Of a stretch of DNA of 16,969 nucleotides, positions 9,477-15,821 are shown piece after piece. The stretch comes from JBDHRG01 sp039807445 (GTDB taxonomy: Bacteria; Pseudomonadota; Gammaproteobacteria; Competibacterales; Competibacteraceae): NCBI GenBank assembly GCA_039807445.1, contig JBDHRG010000075.1, positions 1 through 16,969 of the forward strand, written 5' to 3'. Under the pieces are notes generated by a model that ran no database searches, was not told the origin of the DNA, and saw only the letters and a list, made by a program, of their open reading frames with translations. Within the stretch, counting starts at the first letter, position 1. Each line of letters begins with the position of its first letter. A program made the translations under genes and the position numbers.

Positions 9477-10241
9477 ATGCCGGAATCCACGATCGAGCAG
9501 TTCCTGGAGTACTTCGAGCTGAAACTGGCCAGCACCGAGGCGCTGCGTGAACGCTGCCATCGCCTGCGCTACGAGGTGTACGTGCGCGAGTTCGGCTTCG
9601 AGCGCGAGGAAGACTGCCCGGGCAAGCTCGAGCGTGACGACTACGACGGCCAGGCGCTGCACATGCTGCTGATCCACCGCGCCTCGGGGCTGGCGGCGGG
9701 CAGCGTGCGCCTGGTGCTGAACGATGCCGCGCAGCCCGAGCGCCGGCTGCCGTTCTGGGAGCACTGCGGCGAGACGCTGCACGCCGACCACCGCCTGCAC
9801 CCGCAGCGTCAGCCACCGGGCAAGATCTGCGAAGTGTCGCGCCTGGCGGTGATCGACACCTTCCGCCGCCGCGAAGGCGAGCGCGAATCGCCGATCGGCC
9901 GGATCGAAGGCGAAGACTTCAGCGACCTCGAGCGGCGCACCTTTCCACTGATCAGCCTGGCGCTGTTCATGGCGTCGACCAGCCTGTCGCTGCACACCGG
10001 CTGCGACCACGACTACGCGATGATGGAGCCGCGGCTGGCGCGGCGGCTGGCCCGCTCGGCGCTGCACTTCGATCAGATCGGCCGTGAAGCCGACTACCAC
10101 GGCATCCGCGCCGCGTTCTACATCTCGCCGCACGAAGCGCGCGCGAGCGTGAGCCGGGTCACGATGCTCGAAGCCCTGTTCAAGGCGGTGGACGGCGCGC
10201 TCGAGGCGCAGCTCGCGGCGAACCCGGGCACGGTCGGCTGA
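9477..10241 (+). CDS. PEP-CTERM/exosortase-associated acyltransferase (autoinducer-synthase-like fold)
   Basis: A 254-residue protein of the GNAT/autoinducer-synthase superfamily that matches the PEP-CTERM/exosortase-associated acyltransferase type, usually about 240-260 residues. Seen: the N-terminal LRERCHRLRYEVYVREFGFE segment (about residues 21-40), equivalent to the RYRVFV motif of LuxI-like synthases; the core strand SGLAAGSVRLVL; and CEVSRLAVIDTFRRR, the counterpart of the family's ExSRLxV active-site strand. The rest, with YAMMEPRLARRLARSALHFDQIG, is typical of N-acyl-amino-acid synthases of this group. ATG 9477 lies 12 bp after a GAGG. No exosortase, PEP-CTERM protein or receptor regulator is in the window. 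The acyl donor and acceptor are unknown. Confidence 0.85.
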   Translation: MPESTIEQFLEYFELKLASTEALRERCHRLRYEVYVREFGFEREEDCPGKLERDDYDGQALHMLLIHRASGLAAGSVRLVLNDAAQPERRLPFWEHCGETLHADHRLHPQRQPPGKICEVSRLAVIDTFRRREGERESPIGRIEGEDFSDLERRTFPLISLALFMASTSLSLHTGCDHDYAMMEPRLARRLARSALHFDQIGREADYHGIRAAFYISPHEARASVSRVTMLEALFKAVDGALEAQLAANPGTVG

Positions 10242-10242
10242 G

Positions 10243-10265
10243 GCCGGCGAGGGTACTCGCCCGGC
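10243..10265. terminator. Hairpin between convergent acyltransferase and nnrS
   Basis: GGCGAG (10246-10251) and CTCGCC (10256-10261) form a stem with a GGTA loop; allowing one bulged C at 10262 adds three more pairs (10243-10245 with 10263-10265). It fills the 30-bp gap between two convergent stop codons, so it may end transcription from both sides. There is no T-tract. Confidence 0.45.
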
Positions 10266-10271
10266 GAGTCC

Positions 10272-11468
10272 TCAGCCCGGTTTGCCGTCGCTGCGGGGCA
10301 GCAGGTAGATCGGGGCGTGGCGCCAGGCCCAGGCGAGCACGCAGGCGAAGCCGCCGAGCGCAGCGAGCGTCGACAGCGCCGGTGCGTACTCGCCGGCGAT
10401 GCGCAGCAGCGCCACGCCGTTGAGTCCGGCGAAACAGGCGAGCATCAGGCGGCTGGCGGCGAGCGGCTGGCCCGAGTGGCCGAGCGTGACGCGCGAAGCC
10501 ATGCCCAGCAGCAGCGCCAGCATGAAACCGATGCCGAGCGCGTGCAGCGGCGCGCGCCCGAGCCAGTAGTGACCGGAGGCGAAACCCAGCGCCTGCACGG
10601 CGTACAGCAGCAGGCCCGCCGGCAGCCAGGCGGCGGCGATGTGCAGCACCGCCAGCAGCGGCACGCGCAGCGCCCGCTGTGGCTGCCAGGCCCACCATTG
10701 CCACAGCACGATGGCGGCGAGCGGCAAGTCCACCACGACCAGGCCGGCCGGCGCGCCGCTCAGCTCGAGCAGGCCGTGCGCGCAGAAGCCGGCGTTGACC
10801 GCAACCAGCGTCCAGGTCGGACGCACCATCGTGTAGCCCGGGATCACCACCGAGCTGAAGAAGGGCACCATGCGGTGGACGACGGTGAAGAACACCGGCA
10901 GCAGCAGGAACCACGGCCCGGCCACCAGCGCCAGGCGCAGCGCCGGTGCGGCGTCGCTCAGCACCCAGACGAGGAACGCGGCGAGACCGAGCCAGCCGGC
11001 GGCGAGCGCGACGTTCAGCACGCGCTCGTGGCGCTTGTCGCCGTCGGGGGTGTGCAGGAACACCTGTACCAGCCACCACCAGCCCCAGGCCCAGCCCGCC
11101 AGCACCAGCGCGAGCCCGGCGGCGAGCACGCCGCGCCCGGTGAACAGCCCGAGCCAGGCCAGCGCATGGCCTGCGGCGAAGCCGGCGAAAGCCGGCAGGT
11201 AGCGCTTCGGCGTCAGCGCCACGCCGTTCATCCAGCGCGGGTAGACCGTCATCAGGAAGCCGAAGATGAAGGCCGGGAAGATGCCGTACAGCATCAGCCA
11301 GGCGTGCGTCCAGGTGGCGGGGATCACCGTCGGCAGCGGCGCGCCGAACGCACGGCCGCCGAGTTCGAGCGACCAGTAGGCGAGCGCGGCGACCAGCTGC
11401 ACGGCGCCGGTGAAGAACATCACGCGGTGGGGGGCGGCGGTGAACGCCGACCAGCTCGGGCGGTTCAT
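10272..11468 (-). CDS. nnrS: NnrS family heme/copper membrane protein
   Basis: A 398-residue polytopic inner-membrane protein with about twelve hydrophobic segments, the length and layout of NnrS. Known members bind heme and copper and relieve nitric oxide stress in denitrifiers. Sequence marks: the N-terminal SWSAFTAAPHRVMFFTGA, a His-containing start; THAWLMLYGIFPAFIFGFLMTVYPRWM; the central TVVHRMVPFFSSVVIPGY; and HALGIGFMLALLLGMASRVTLGHSG near the C-terminus, all family blocks with conserved His. ATG 11468 has AGGAAC upstream. An FNR-type site is centred about 64 bp upstream of the start. It is convergent with the acyltransferase and 67 bp downstream of thiO. The assignment is confident; an exact NO-related function is from family knowledge. 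Confidence 0.92.
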   Translation of the reverse strand: MNRPSWSAFTAAPHRVMFFTGAVQLVAALAYWSLELGGRAFGAPLPTVIPATWTHAWLMLYGIFPAFIFGFLMTVYPRWMNGVALTPKRYLPAFAGFAAGHALAWLGLFTGRGVLAAGLALVLAGWAWGWWWLVQVFLHTPDGDKRHERVLNVALAAGWLGLAAFLVWVLSDAAPALRLALVAGPWFLLLPVFFTVVHRMVPFFSSVVIPGYTMVRPTWTLVAVNAGFCAHGLLELSGAPAGLVVVDLPLAAIVLWQWWAWQPQRALRVPLLAVLHIAAAWLPAGLLLYAVQALGFASGHYWLGRAPLHALGIGFMLALLLGMASRVTLGHSGQPLAASRLMLACFAGLNGVALLRIAGEYAPALSTLAALGGFACVLAWAWRHAPIYLLPRSDGKPG

Positions 11469-11525
11469 GTCATCTTGTTCCTGAAGGGCCGCGACGATAG
11501 ATGCCTTGCCAGGCTTGCCCGAGCC

Positions 11526-11539
11526 TTGATCGGCGTCAA
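11526..11539 (-). promoter_or_regulatory. FNR/DNR-type binding site upstream of nnrS
   Basis: TTGATCGGCGTCAA matches the TTGAT-N4-ATCAA consensus at nine of ten defined positions. It overlaps the thiO stop codon and is centred 64 bp upstream of the nnrS ATG. If it acts at -41.5, the start site would be near 11491, leaving a short leader; the -10 sequence there is poor (TATCGT-like). Anaerobic or NO-responsive control of nnrS is common in denitrifiers. Confidence 0.65.
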
Positions 11540-12675
11540 CCGGCTGGCGCTTCGGCCCCCCGCTCGGCGTCGAGCGCGTACGGCGCCGGGTCGATGCTCG
11601 GCGGGTGGCCCAGCATCAGCTCGGCGAGCAGCCGCGCCGAGGCCGGGCCCATCGTCAGGCCGTAGCGGTAGTGGCCGGCGTTGACGTAGAGCCCCTCGAG
11701 CTCGGGGTGGGCGCCGATGTACGGCACTTCGCCCGGCGAGCCGGGGCGCAGCCCGGCCCAGTGGTGCTCGATCGGCACTGCGCGCAGCGCCGGCACCAGC
11801 GCGATCGCCGCCGCGTGCAGCTCGGCGCGCGCTGCCTCGGTGGTGGACTTGTCGAAGCCGACGAACTCGAGCGTGCTGCCGCAGAGGATGCGCCCGTCGC
11901 GGCGCGGGATCAGGTAGTGCGCTCCCTTCATCACGATGCGTTTCAGCAGGTCCGGCTCGGCGTGGAACACGATCATCTGCCCACGCACCGGACCGACCGC
12001 GGGCGCGTGCGGCAGGCCCGCGAGCAGGCCGCCGGTCCAGGCGCCGCCGGCGACCACCACCCGCGGCGCCTCGAAGCGCCCGCGCGAGCTGCGCACGCCG
12101 CGCACGCGCCCGGCGCTGACCGCCAGTCCCAGCACCTCGGTGTCCTCGAGCACCGAGACGCCGGCGCGCACCACCGCGGCGCGCAGCGCGCGCAGCAGCC
12201 GCGGGTTGCGGATTTGCGCGATCTCGGGCATCCACAGCGCGCACGTGCCGGGGTGGGCGAGCGCCGGTTCGAGCTCGAGTGCCTGCGGCGGCGTCAGGGG
12301 CTCGACCGTCTGGCCGACGCTCGCGGCCCAGGCGAGCGCCGCCTCGGTCTCGGTGCCGCCGAGGTAGACCATGCCGCTCGGTGTCCACTCGGGGTCGATG
12401 CCGGTTTCTTCGGTCAGCGCCGCGGCGAGCCGCGGAAACCGCGCCTGGCTCCAGTGCACCAGCGCGGTCAGGGCGTGCGGGTAGCGCCAGGGATACAGCG
12501 GCGACAGGATGCCGCCCCCGGCCCACGAGGCTTCGCGCCCGGTCGAGGCGCCGCGCTCGAGCACGGTGACGCTCAGGCCGGCCGCGGCCAGTTCGCGCGC
12601 GGTCATCAGGCCGCTGACACCGCCGCCGACGACGATGCAGTCGGCGGTGCGCTGGAGTTCGGTCGTGCAGCTCAT
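11536..12675 (-). CDS. thiO: ThiO, glycine oxidase of thiamine (thiazole) synthesis
   Basis: A 379-residue FAD-dependent oxidase. ThiO oxidises glycine to the iminoacetate that ThiG uses, with ThiS thiocarboxylate and deoxyxylulose phosphate, to build the thiazole ring. Seen: the Rossmann dinucleotide fold VVGGGVSGLMTARELAA (residues 15-31), the FAD-binding EASWAGGGILSPLYPW stretch, and the C-terminal GLRPGSPGEVPYIG block, where Arg310 corresponds to the substrate-carboxylate Arg of the family; YVNAGHYRYGLTMGP follows as expected. ATG 12675 is preceded by a poor SD. Upstream on the same strand is only a broken thiG remnant, so this ThiO needs a ThiG encoded elsewhere. D-amino-acid oxidase activity is the alternative, but the fit to ThiO is good. 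Confidence 0.88.
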   Translation of the reverse strand: MSCTTELQRTADCIVVGGGVSGLMTARELAAAGLSVTVLERGASTGREASWAGGGILSPLYPWRYPHALTALVHWSQARFPRLAAALTEETGIDPEWTPSGMVYLGGTETEAALAWAASVGQTVEPLTPPQALELEPALAHPGTCALWMPEIAQIRNPRLLRALRAAVVRAGVSVLEDTEVLGLAVSAGRVRGVRSSRGRFEAPRVVVAGGAWTGGLLAGLPHAPAVGPVRGQMIVFHAEPDLLKRIVMKGAHYLIPRRDGRILCGSTLEFVGFDKSTTEAARAELHAAAIALVPALRAVPIEHHWAGLRPGSPGEVPYIGAHPELEGLYVNAGHYRYGLTMGPASARLLAELMLGHPPSIDPAPYALDAERGAEAPAG

Positions 12676-12752
12676 GGCGAAAATCCACGGTTCGTCGGGC
12701 GGCGGCCGCGCCCGGTAATCGTCTAGCTTGCCGCCGGGTGTCGCGGCTTGCC

Positions 12753-12775
12753 AAGCGCTTTTTCGGAAAGCGTTT
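12753..12775. terminator. Hairpin between the thiG remnant and thiO
   Basis: CGCTTT (12756-12761) and AAAGCG (12767-12772) pair around a TTCGG loop; AAG/TTT flanks extend the stem to about nine pairs with one wobble. In the plus direction it ends in TTT, in the minus direction there is only a short T run. It could reduce read-through from the thiG remnant into thiO, or be a leftover of a former intergenic element. Confidence 0.35.
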
Positions 12776-12795
12776 CCGGTCGCTGACCGCGGAGG

Positions 12796-13073
12796 TCAGA
12801 CGAACAGCCCGTCGATCGGCGACGAGGCGCTGGCGTAGCGCTTCTTCGGGATGCGCCCGGCGCGGAAGGCTTCGCGCCCGGCCTCGACCGCCTTGCGCAT
12901 CGCGCTGGCCATCAGCACCGGGTCGCGCGCGCTGGCGATCGCGGTGTTCATCAGCACGCCGTCGCAGCCGAGCGCCATCGCGATCGCCCATCCGAGGCGA
13001 TGCCGACGCCGGCATCGACCAGGATCGGCACGCTGGCGTTGTCGACGATCTCGAGGATGAGCGCAGCGACATC
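12796..13073 (-). pseudogene. thiG: 3' remnant of thiazole synthase thiG, frameshifted
   Basis: The minus strand encodes the C-terminal end of ThiG in two frames. From about 13073 the frame reads LILEIVDNASVPILVDAG then VGIASD. At 12988-12989 the codon after GAT has two bases (GG) instead of three, and the match continues in the next frame as AIAMALGCDGVLMNTAIA, then MRKAVEAGREAF and KKRYASASSP, ending at TGA (12796-12798). These are the phosphate-binding loop and C-terminal tail of ThiG. The N-terminal roughly two thirds, including the Schiff-base lysine region, is absent: the remnant starts about 35 bp after the pta stop. Together truncation and frameshift mean it is non-functional. A sequencing error could explain the one-base gap but not the truncation. 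Confidence 0.8.
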
Positions 13074-13106
13074 CCCCTCGGCTCGCTTACGACCCTTGAC
13101 GAGGGC

Positions 13107-14123
13107 TCAGACCTGGGGCACGGGCTCGGCGGTCTGGGCCTGGACCACGGTCACCACCATCAGGCGGTAGACGTCATCGGCGCTGCAGCCGCGCGACAGG
13201 TCGTTGGCGGGCCGGGCGAGCCCCTGCAGCACCGGGCCGATGGCCTTGGCCTTGCCGATGCGCTCGGCCAGCTTGTAGCCGATGTTGCCGGCCTCGAGAT
13301 TCGGGAACACCAGCACGTTGGCGCGGCCGCGGACCTTCGAGTCCGACACCTTGCGCTCCGAGATCTCGGGCACGATGCTCGCGTCGAGCTGGACGTCGCC
13401 GTCGATGATCAGCTCCGGGCGCTGCGCCTGGGCCAGCGTGGTCGCCTCGATCACCTTGTCGACGCGCGAGTGCGCGGCGCTGCGGCTGGTCGAGAACGAC
13501 AGCATCGCGACCCGCGGCTCGACGGCGAGCAGCGTCTGCGCACTGTCGGCGGCCGCCAGCGCGATCTGCGCCAGCTCCTCGGCGTCGGGTTCGACCACCA
13601 GGCCGCAGTCGGAGAAGATCAACCCCCCCTTCAGGTCATGGAAGGGTTCGCACAGCATCATCAGGAAGAAGCTCGACACCAGCTTGCAGCCGGATTTCAG
13701 GCCGATGGTCTGCAGCGCCGCGCGCACGGTGTCGGCGGCGGTGTAGCGCGCGCCGGCGACCGAGCCGCCGGCATCGCCGAGGCGCACCATCATGTCGGCG
13801 AAGTACAGCGGCTGCCCGATCAGTTCCTCGGCCTGCTCGGGCGTCATGCCCTTGTGGCGGCGCAGCGCGTGCAGGGCCCGGGCGTAGTCGCCGCGCTGCG
13901 CCGACGTTGCCGGGTCGGCCAGCTCGAGGCCGTCGAGGCTCACGCCGAGCCTGGCGGCTTCGGCGGCGATCGCCGCGTGCGCGCCGAGCAGCACGGGGCG
14001 CGCGATGCCCCCGTCGAGCGCGCGCCGGGCGGCGGCGATGATGCGCGGATCGTCGCCCTCGGCCAGGACGATGCGTTGCGGATTCGCGCGGGCGCGGTCT
14101 TCGAGGTCGTCGAACGGCTTCAT
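13107..14123 (-). CDS. pta: Phosphate acetyltransferase of the PTA/PTB type
   Basis: A 338-residue single-domain phosphotransacetylase, lacking the N-terminal extension of the long enterobacterial Pta. It converts acetyl phosphate and CoA to acetyl-CoA and phosphate. Family blocks: RIVLAEGDDPRIIAAARRAL near the start, LKSGCKLVSSFFLMML, MLSFSTSRSAAHSRVDKV and the C-terminal VFPNLEAGNIGYKLAER followed by IGPVLQGLARPANDLSRG. ATG 14123 is preceded by GGAG about 10 bp upstream. The gene is divergent from the YeiH-type transporter and 2.3 kb from xsc; short Pta next to Xsc is the usual arrangement for channelling the acetyl phosphate made from sulfoacetaldehyde. Its promoter carries the same 23-bp direct repeat as yeiH and xsc. 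A general acetate role cannot be excluded. Confidence 0.92.
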   Translation of the reverse strand: MKPFDDLEDRARANPQRIVLAEGDDPRIIAAARRALDGGIARPVLLGAHAAIAAEAARLGVSLDGLELADPATSAQRGDYARALHALRRHKGMTPEQAEELIGQPLYFADMMVRLGDAGGSVAGARYTAADTVRAALQTIGLKSGCKLVSSFFLMMLCEPFHDLKGGLIFSDCGLVVEPDAEELAQIALAAADSAQTLLAVEPRVAMLSFSTSRSAAHSRVDKVIEATTLAQAQRPELIIDGDVQLDASIVPEISERKVSDSKVRGRANVLVFPNLEAGNIGYKLAERIGKAKAIGPVLQGLARPANDLSRGCSADDVYRLMVVTVVQAQTAEPVPQV

Positions 14124-14170
14124 CTTGCAGGGCTCCGTATGGCCGGCGTGGCGGCGAGCGCGAGGGTTTC

Positions 14171-14194
14171 GCCGTTTCTCTATATACGAACGGC
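14171..14194. promoter_or_regulatory. Dyad around the pta -10 region
   Basis: GCCGTT (14171-14176) and AACGGC (14189-14194) are perfect inverted arms around a 12-bp centre that contains TATATA (14181-14186), the best -10 box for pta on the minus strand. A protein bound to the arms would cover the RNA polymerase melting site, so a repressor operator is one reading. Confidence 0.45.
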
Positions 14195-14207
14195 CTGCCC
14201 GGCCCGC

Positions 14208-14240
14208 GTAGTGCCAGACTCGGCCTTTGCGCCGTACCAG
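14208..14240 (-). promoter_or_regulatory. 23-bp direct-repeat operator of pta
   Basis: On the minus strand CTGGTACGGC (14240-14231) and CTGGCACTAC (14217-14208) begin exactly 23 bp apart. TATATA starts 21 bp after the proximal copy, so the proximal repeat would lie where an activator contacts polymerase, and no good -35 is present. The same arrangement recurs before yeiH and before the NTF2-xsc unit. Confidence 0.65.
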
Positions 14241-14255
14241 CCGGCGCCTGGGCCG

Positions 14256-14288
14256 CTGGCACAACATACGGTCGTGCACTGGTCCTAT
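14256..14288 (+). promoter_or_regulatory. 23-bp direct-repeat operator of the yeiH-type transporter gene
   Basis: CTGGCACAAC (14256-14265) and CTGGTCCTAT (14279-14288) begin exactly 23 bp apart. The copy order is reversed relative to the pta and xsc promoters. A weak -10, TTCTAT (14310-14315), starts 21 bp after the proximal copy. With the pta repeat it also forms an inverted pair (GTAGTGCCAG / CTGGCACAAC, one mismatch) across the divergent region. Confidence 0.6.
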
Positions 14289-14381
14289 GGCGCGCGCGCC
14301 AGCCGTGGTTTCTATCGCCGATCCGACGAGTCGTTCCACGAAAAGGGCGCTGCGATGACGAAACCAACCGAGGAGACAACC

Positions 14382-15395
14382 ATGCCGGTGCTTGCCTCGC
14401 GGAACCGGTTGTTCAATATGGTGTCGGCGGTTTCCCCCGGCGTGCTGGTCAGCATCACCATCGGCATGGCTTCGGCCTTCATCGCCGATCACTACGGCGG
14501 GCCGACGCTGCTGTACGCGCTGCTGTTCGGCATGGCCTTCCACTTCCTGTCCGAGGAGGGGCGCTGCCTGGCCGGGATCGAGTTCGCCTCGCGCACCGTG
14601 CTGCGCTTCGGCGTGGCGCTGCTCGGCGCGCGCATCACCGTCGGCCAGATCGGCTCGCTCGGCGCGGGCACGCTGCTGATGACGATCTTCGCGGTGGCCT
14701 CGACCATCGCCGTGGGCTGGCTGGTGTCGCGCCTGTTGGGGCTACGGCGCGATCTGGGCGTGTTGACCGGCGGGGCGGTGGCGATCTGCGGCGCCTCGGC
14801 GGCGCTGGCGATCTCGGCGGTGCTGCCGCGCCACGAGGAGCACGAGCGCAACACGCTGTTGACCGTGGTCGGCGTGACCACGCTGTCGACGCTGGCGATG
14901 ATCACCTACCCGCTGATCGCCAATCTGTTCGGCTTCGAGCACGTCGACGCCGGCATCTTCCTCGGCGGCACCATCCACGACGTCGCCCAGGTGGTCGGCG
15001 CCGGCTACATGATCTCGCCCGAAGCCGGCGACATCGCCACCGTGGTCAAGCTGCTGCGGGTGTCGCTGCTGGTGCCGGCGGTGATCTGCATCAGCTGGCT
15101 GTTCCGCAAGCACCACGCCGACGGCGGCACGCGCAAGACGCCGCTGTTGCCGGGCTTCCTGCTCGCCTTCGTGGCGCTGGTGGTGGTCAACAGCGTCGGT
15201 CTGATCCCGACGCAGGTCGCCAACGAGCTGAGCGATCTGTCGCGCGCCTGCCTGGTGACCGCGATCGCGGCGCTCGGCGTCAAGACTTCGTTGCAGAAGC
15301 TGGCGCTGGTCGGCTGGAAGCCGATCGCCGCGCTGGTGATCGAGACGGTGTTCCTCGCGGCGCTGGTGCTGGTGGGGCTGCACTGGGGCATCTGA
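14382..15395 (+). CDS. yeiH: YeiH/UPF0324 family transporter, putative sulfite/sulfate exporter
   Basis: A 337-residue polytopic inner-membrane protein with about ten hydrophobic segments, matching the YeiH family (UPF0324). Family blocks visible: LRFGVALLGARITVGQIGSL, LTGGAVAICGASAALAISAV, the charged HEEHERNTLLTVVGVTTLSTLAMI, FLGGTIHDVAQVVGAGY, and LGVKTSLQKLALVGWKP. Members are annotated as putative sulfate exporters and recur in sulfonate-degradation clusters, where sulfite or sulfate released by Xsc must leave the cell; that function is inference here. I chose ATG 14382 because AGGAG (14371-14375) lies 6 bp before it; an in-frame ATG at 14355 with a weaker AAAGGG is the alternative and would add nine residues. 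It is divergent from pta and followed by a strong terminator. Confidence 0.85.
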   Translation: MPVLASRNRLFNMVSAVSPGVLVSITIGMASAFIADHYGGPTLLYALLFGMAFHFLSEEGRCLAGIEFASRTVLRFGVALLGARITVGQIGSLGAGTLLMTIFAVASTIAVGWLVSRLLGLRRDLGVLTGGAVAICGASAALAISAVLPRHEEHERNTLLTVVGVTTLSTLAMITYPLIANLFGFEHVDAGIFLGGTIHDVAQVVGAGYMISPEAGDIATVVKLLRVSLLVPAVICISWLFRKHHADGGTRKTPLLPGFLLAFVALVVVNSVGLIPTQVANELSDLSRACLVTAIAALGVKTSLQKLALVGWKPIAALVIETVFLAALVLVGLHWGI

Positions 15396-15408
15396 GCGTG
15401 CCGTCCAG

Positions 15409-15442
15409 CGAAGCGGGGCGCCGGATCCGGCGCCCCGCTTCG
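15409..15442 (+). terminator. Perfect-palindrome terminator after yeiH
   Basis: A 34-base fully self-complementary stretch centred on a GGATCC core, 14 bp after the transporter stop, followed by TTTGG. Stem strength is very high and the downstream T run is short but present. It separates the transporter from the NTF2-xsc unit, which therefore needs its own promoter. Confidence 0.75.
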
Positions 15443-15533
15443 TTTGGTGCGTTGGGAGCGGTATCACGAAGCCGCGGAGCGCGGATTCATGCGCCTGCCG
15501 GCGTCTCCGAGAGCCGGCCAAGGCTGTCCGGAT

Positions 15534-15695
15534 TCAGCCGCGCGCGATCACGCGCAGCCAGGCCAGCGATGCGAGCAGGCCGCCATCGCGGTCCCTCGCC
15601 CTCACCGCTGCGCGACGCAGTGCGCACCTCAGCTCGAACTCGATCGGATCGAGCCGCTGCAACCGGTTCAGGATCTTCTGCCGTTGTTCGCTCAT
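15534..15695 (-). CDS. Doubtful small protein
   Basis: A 53-residue frame from ATG 15695 (GTG at 15722 would add nine residues). It begins MSEQRQKILNRLQRLDPIEF and then is rich in Arg, Ala and Leu; two amphipathic helices are plausible and there is no membrane segment. There is no clear ribosome-binding site; TATGCT lies just upstream on the same strand. No family recognised. It may simply be a chance frame in GC-rich DNA, though the N-terminal half looks less like a shadow than most. Confidence 0.3.
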   Translation of the reverse strand: MSEQRQKILNRLQRLDPIEFELRCALRRAAVRARDRDGGLLASLAWLRVIARG

Positions 15696-15728
15696 CGTTT
15701 TCACCGTAACAGCATAAGTCACATGGAA

Positions 15729-15748
15729 TTTGTGCGGCGCAGCACAAA
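15729..15748. promoter_or_regulatory. CRP/FNR-superfamily-geometry dyad
   Basis: A perfect 7-bp dyad, TTTGTGC and GCACAAA, around a 6-bp centre. The inner part reads TGTGC-N6-GCACA, the same 16-bp layout as the CRP site TGTGA-N6-TCACA. It is centred about 180 bp upstream of the NTF2-like start and about 43 bp upstream of the small minus-strand ATG. A regulator of the CRP superfamily, or an unrelated dyad-binding repressor, could use it. Confidence 0.45.
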
Positions 15749-15788
15749 CCGCGACGCATCCCGTGTCAAAACGTCACGCTCGGTACGG

Positions 15789-15821
15789 CTGGTCCACACG
15801 AATGCGCCGAGCTGGCACTAA
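15789..15821 (+). promoter_or_regulatory. 23-bp direct-repeat operator of the NTF2-xsc unit
   Basis: CTGGTCCACA (15789-15798) and CTGGCACTAA (15812-15821) begin exactly 23 bp apart. TTCAAT (15842-15847), four of six to the -10 consensus, starts 20 bp after the proximal copy. Copy order and the CTGGCACTA core match the pta promoter closely. Confidence 0.65.

Noticed and set aside
11465..13072. 535-codon minus-strand frame covering thiG and thiO regions
   Set aside because: It is the wrong frame for ThiO and only shares part of the thiG remnant; the ThiO frame has the FAD motif and full-length family match.
12738..14381. Plus-strand extension of the YeiH-type frame
   Set aside because: Antisense to the thiG remnant and pta; the real protein starts at 14382 (or 14355).
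15487..15759. 90-codon minus-strand frame starting MRRGLCCAAQ
   Set aside because: Cys/Arg/Ala-rich with no family resemblance; overlaps the slightly better 53-codon frame and the CRP-like dyad.
14208..15821. TGGCAC motifs as -24 elements of sigma-54 promoters
   Set aside because: None is followed after 5 bp by the TTGC needed at -12; the conserved 23-bp direct-repeat arrangement explains them better.
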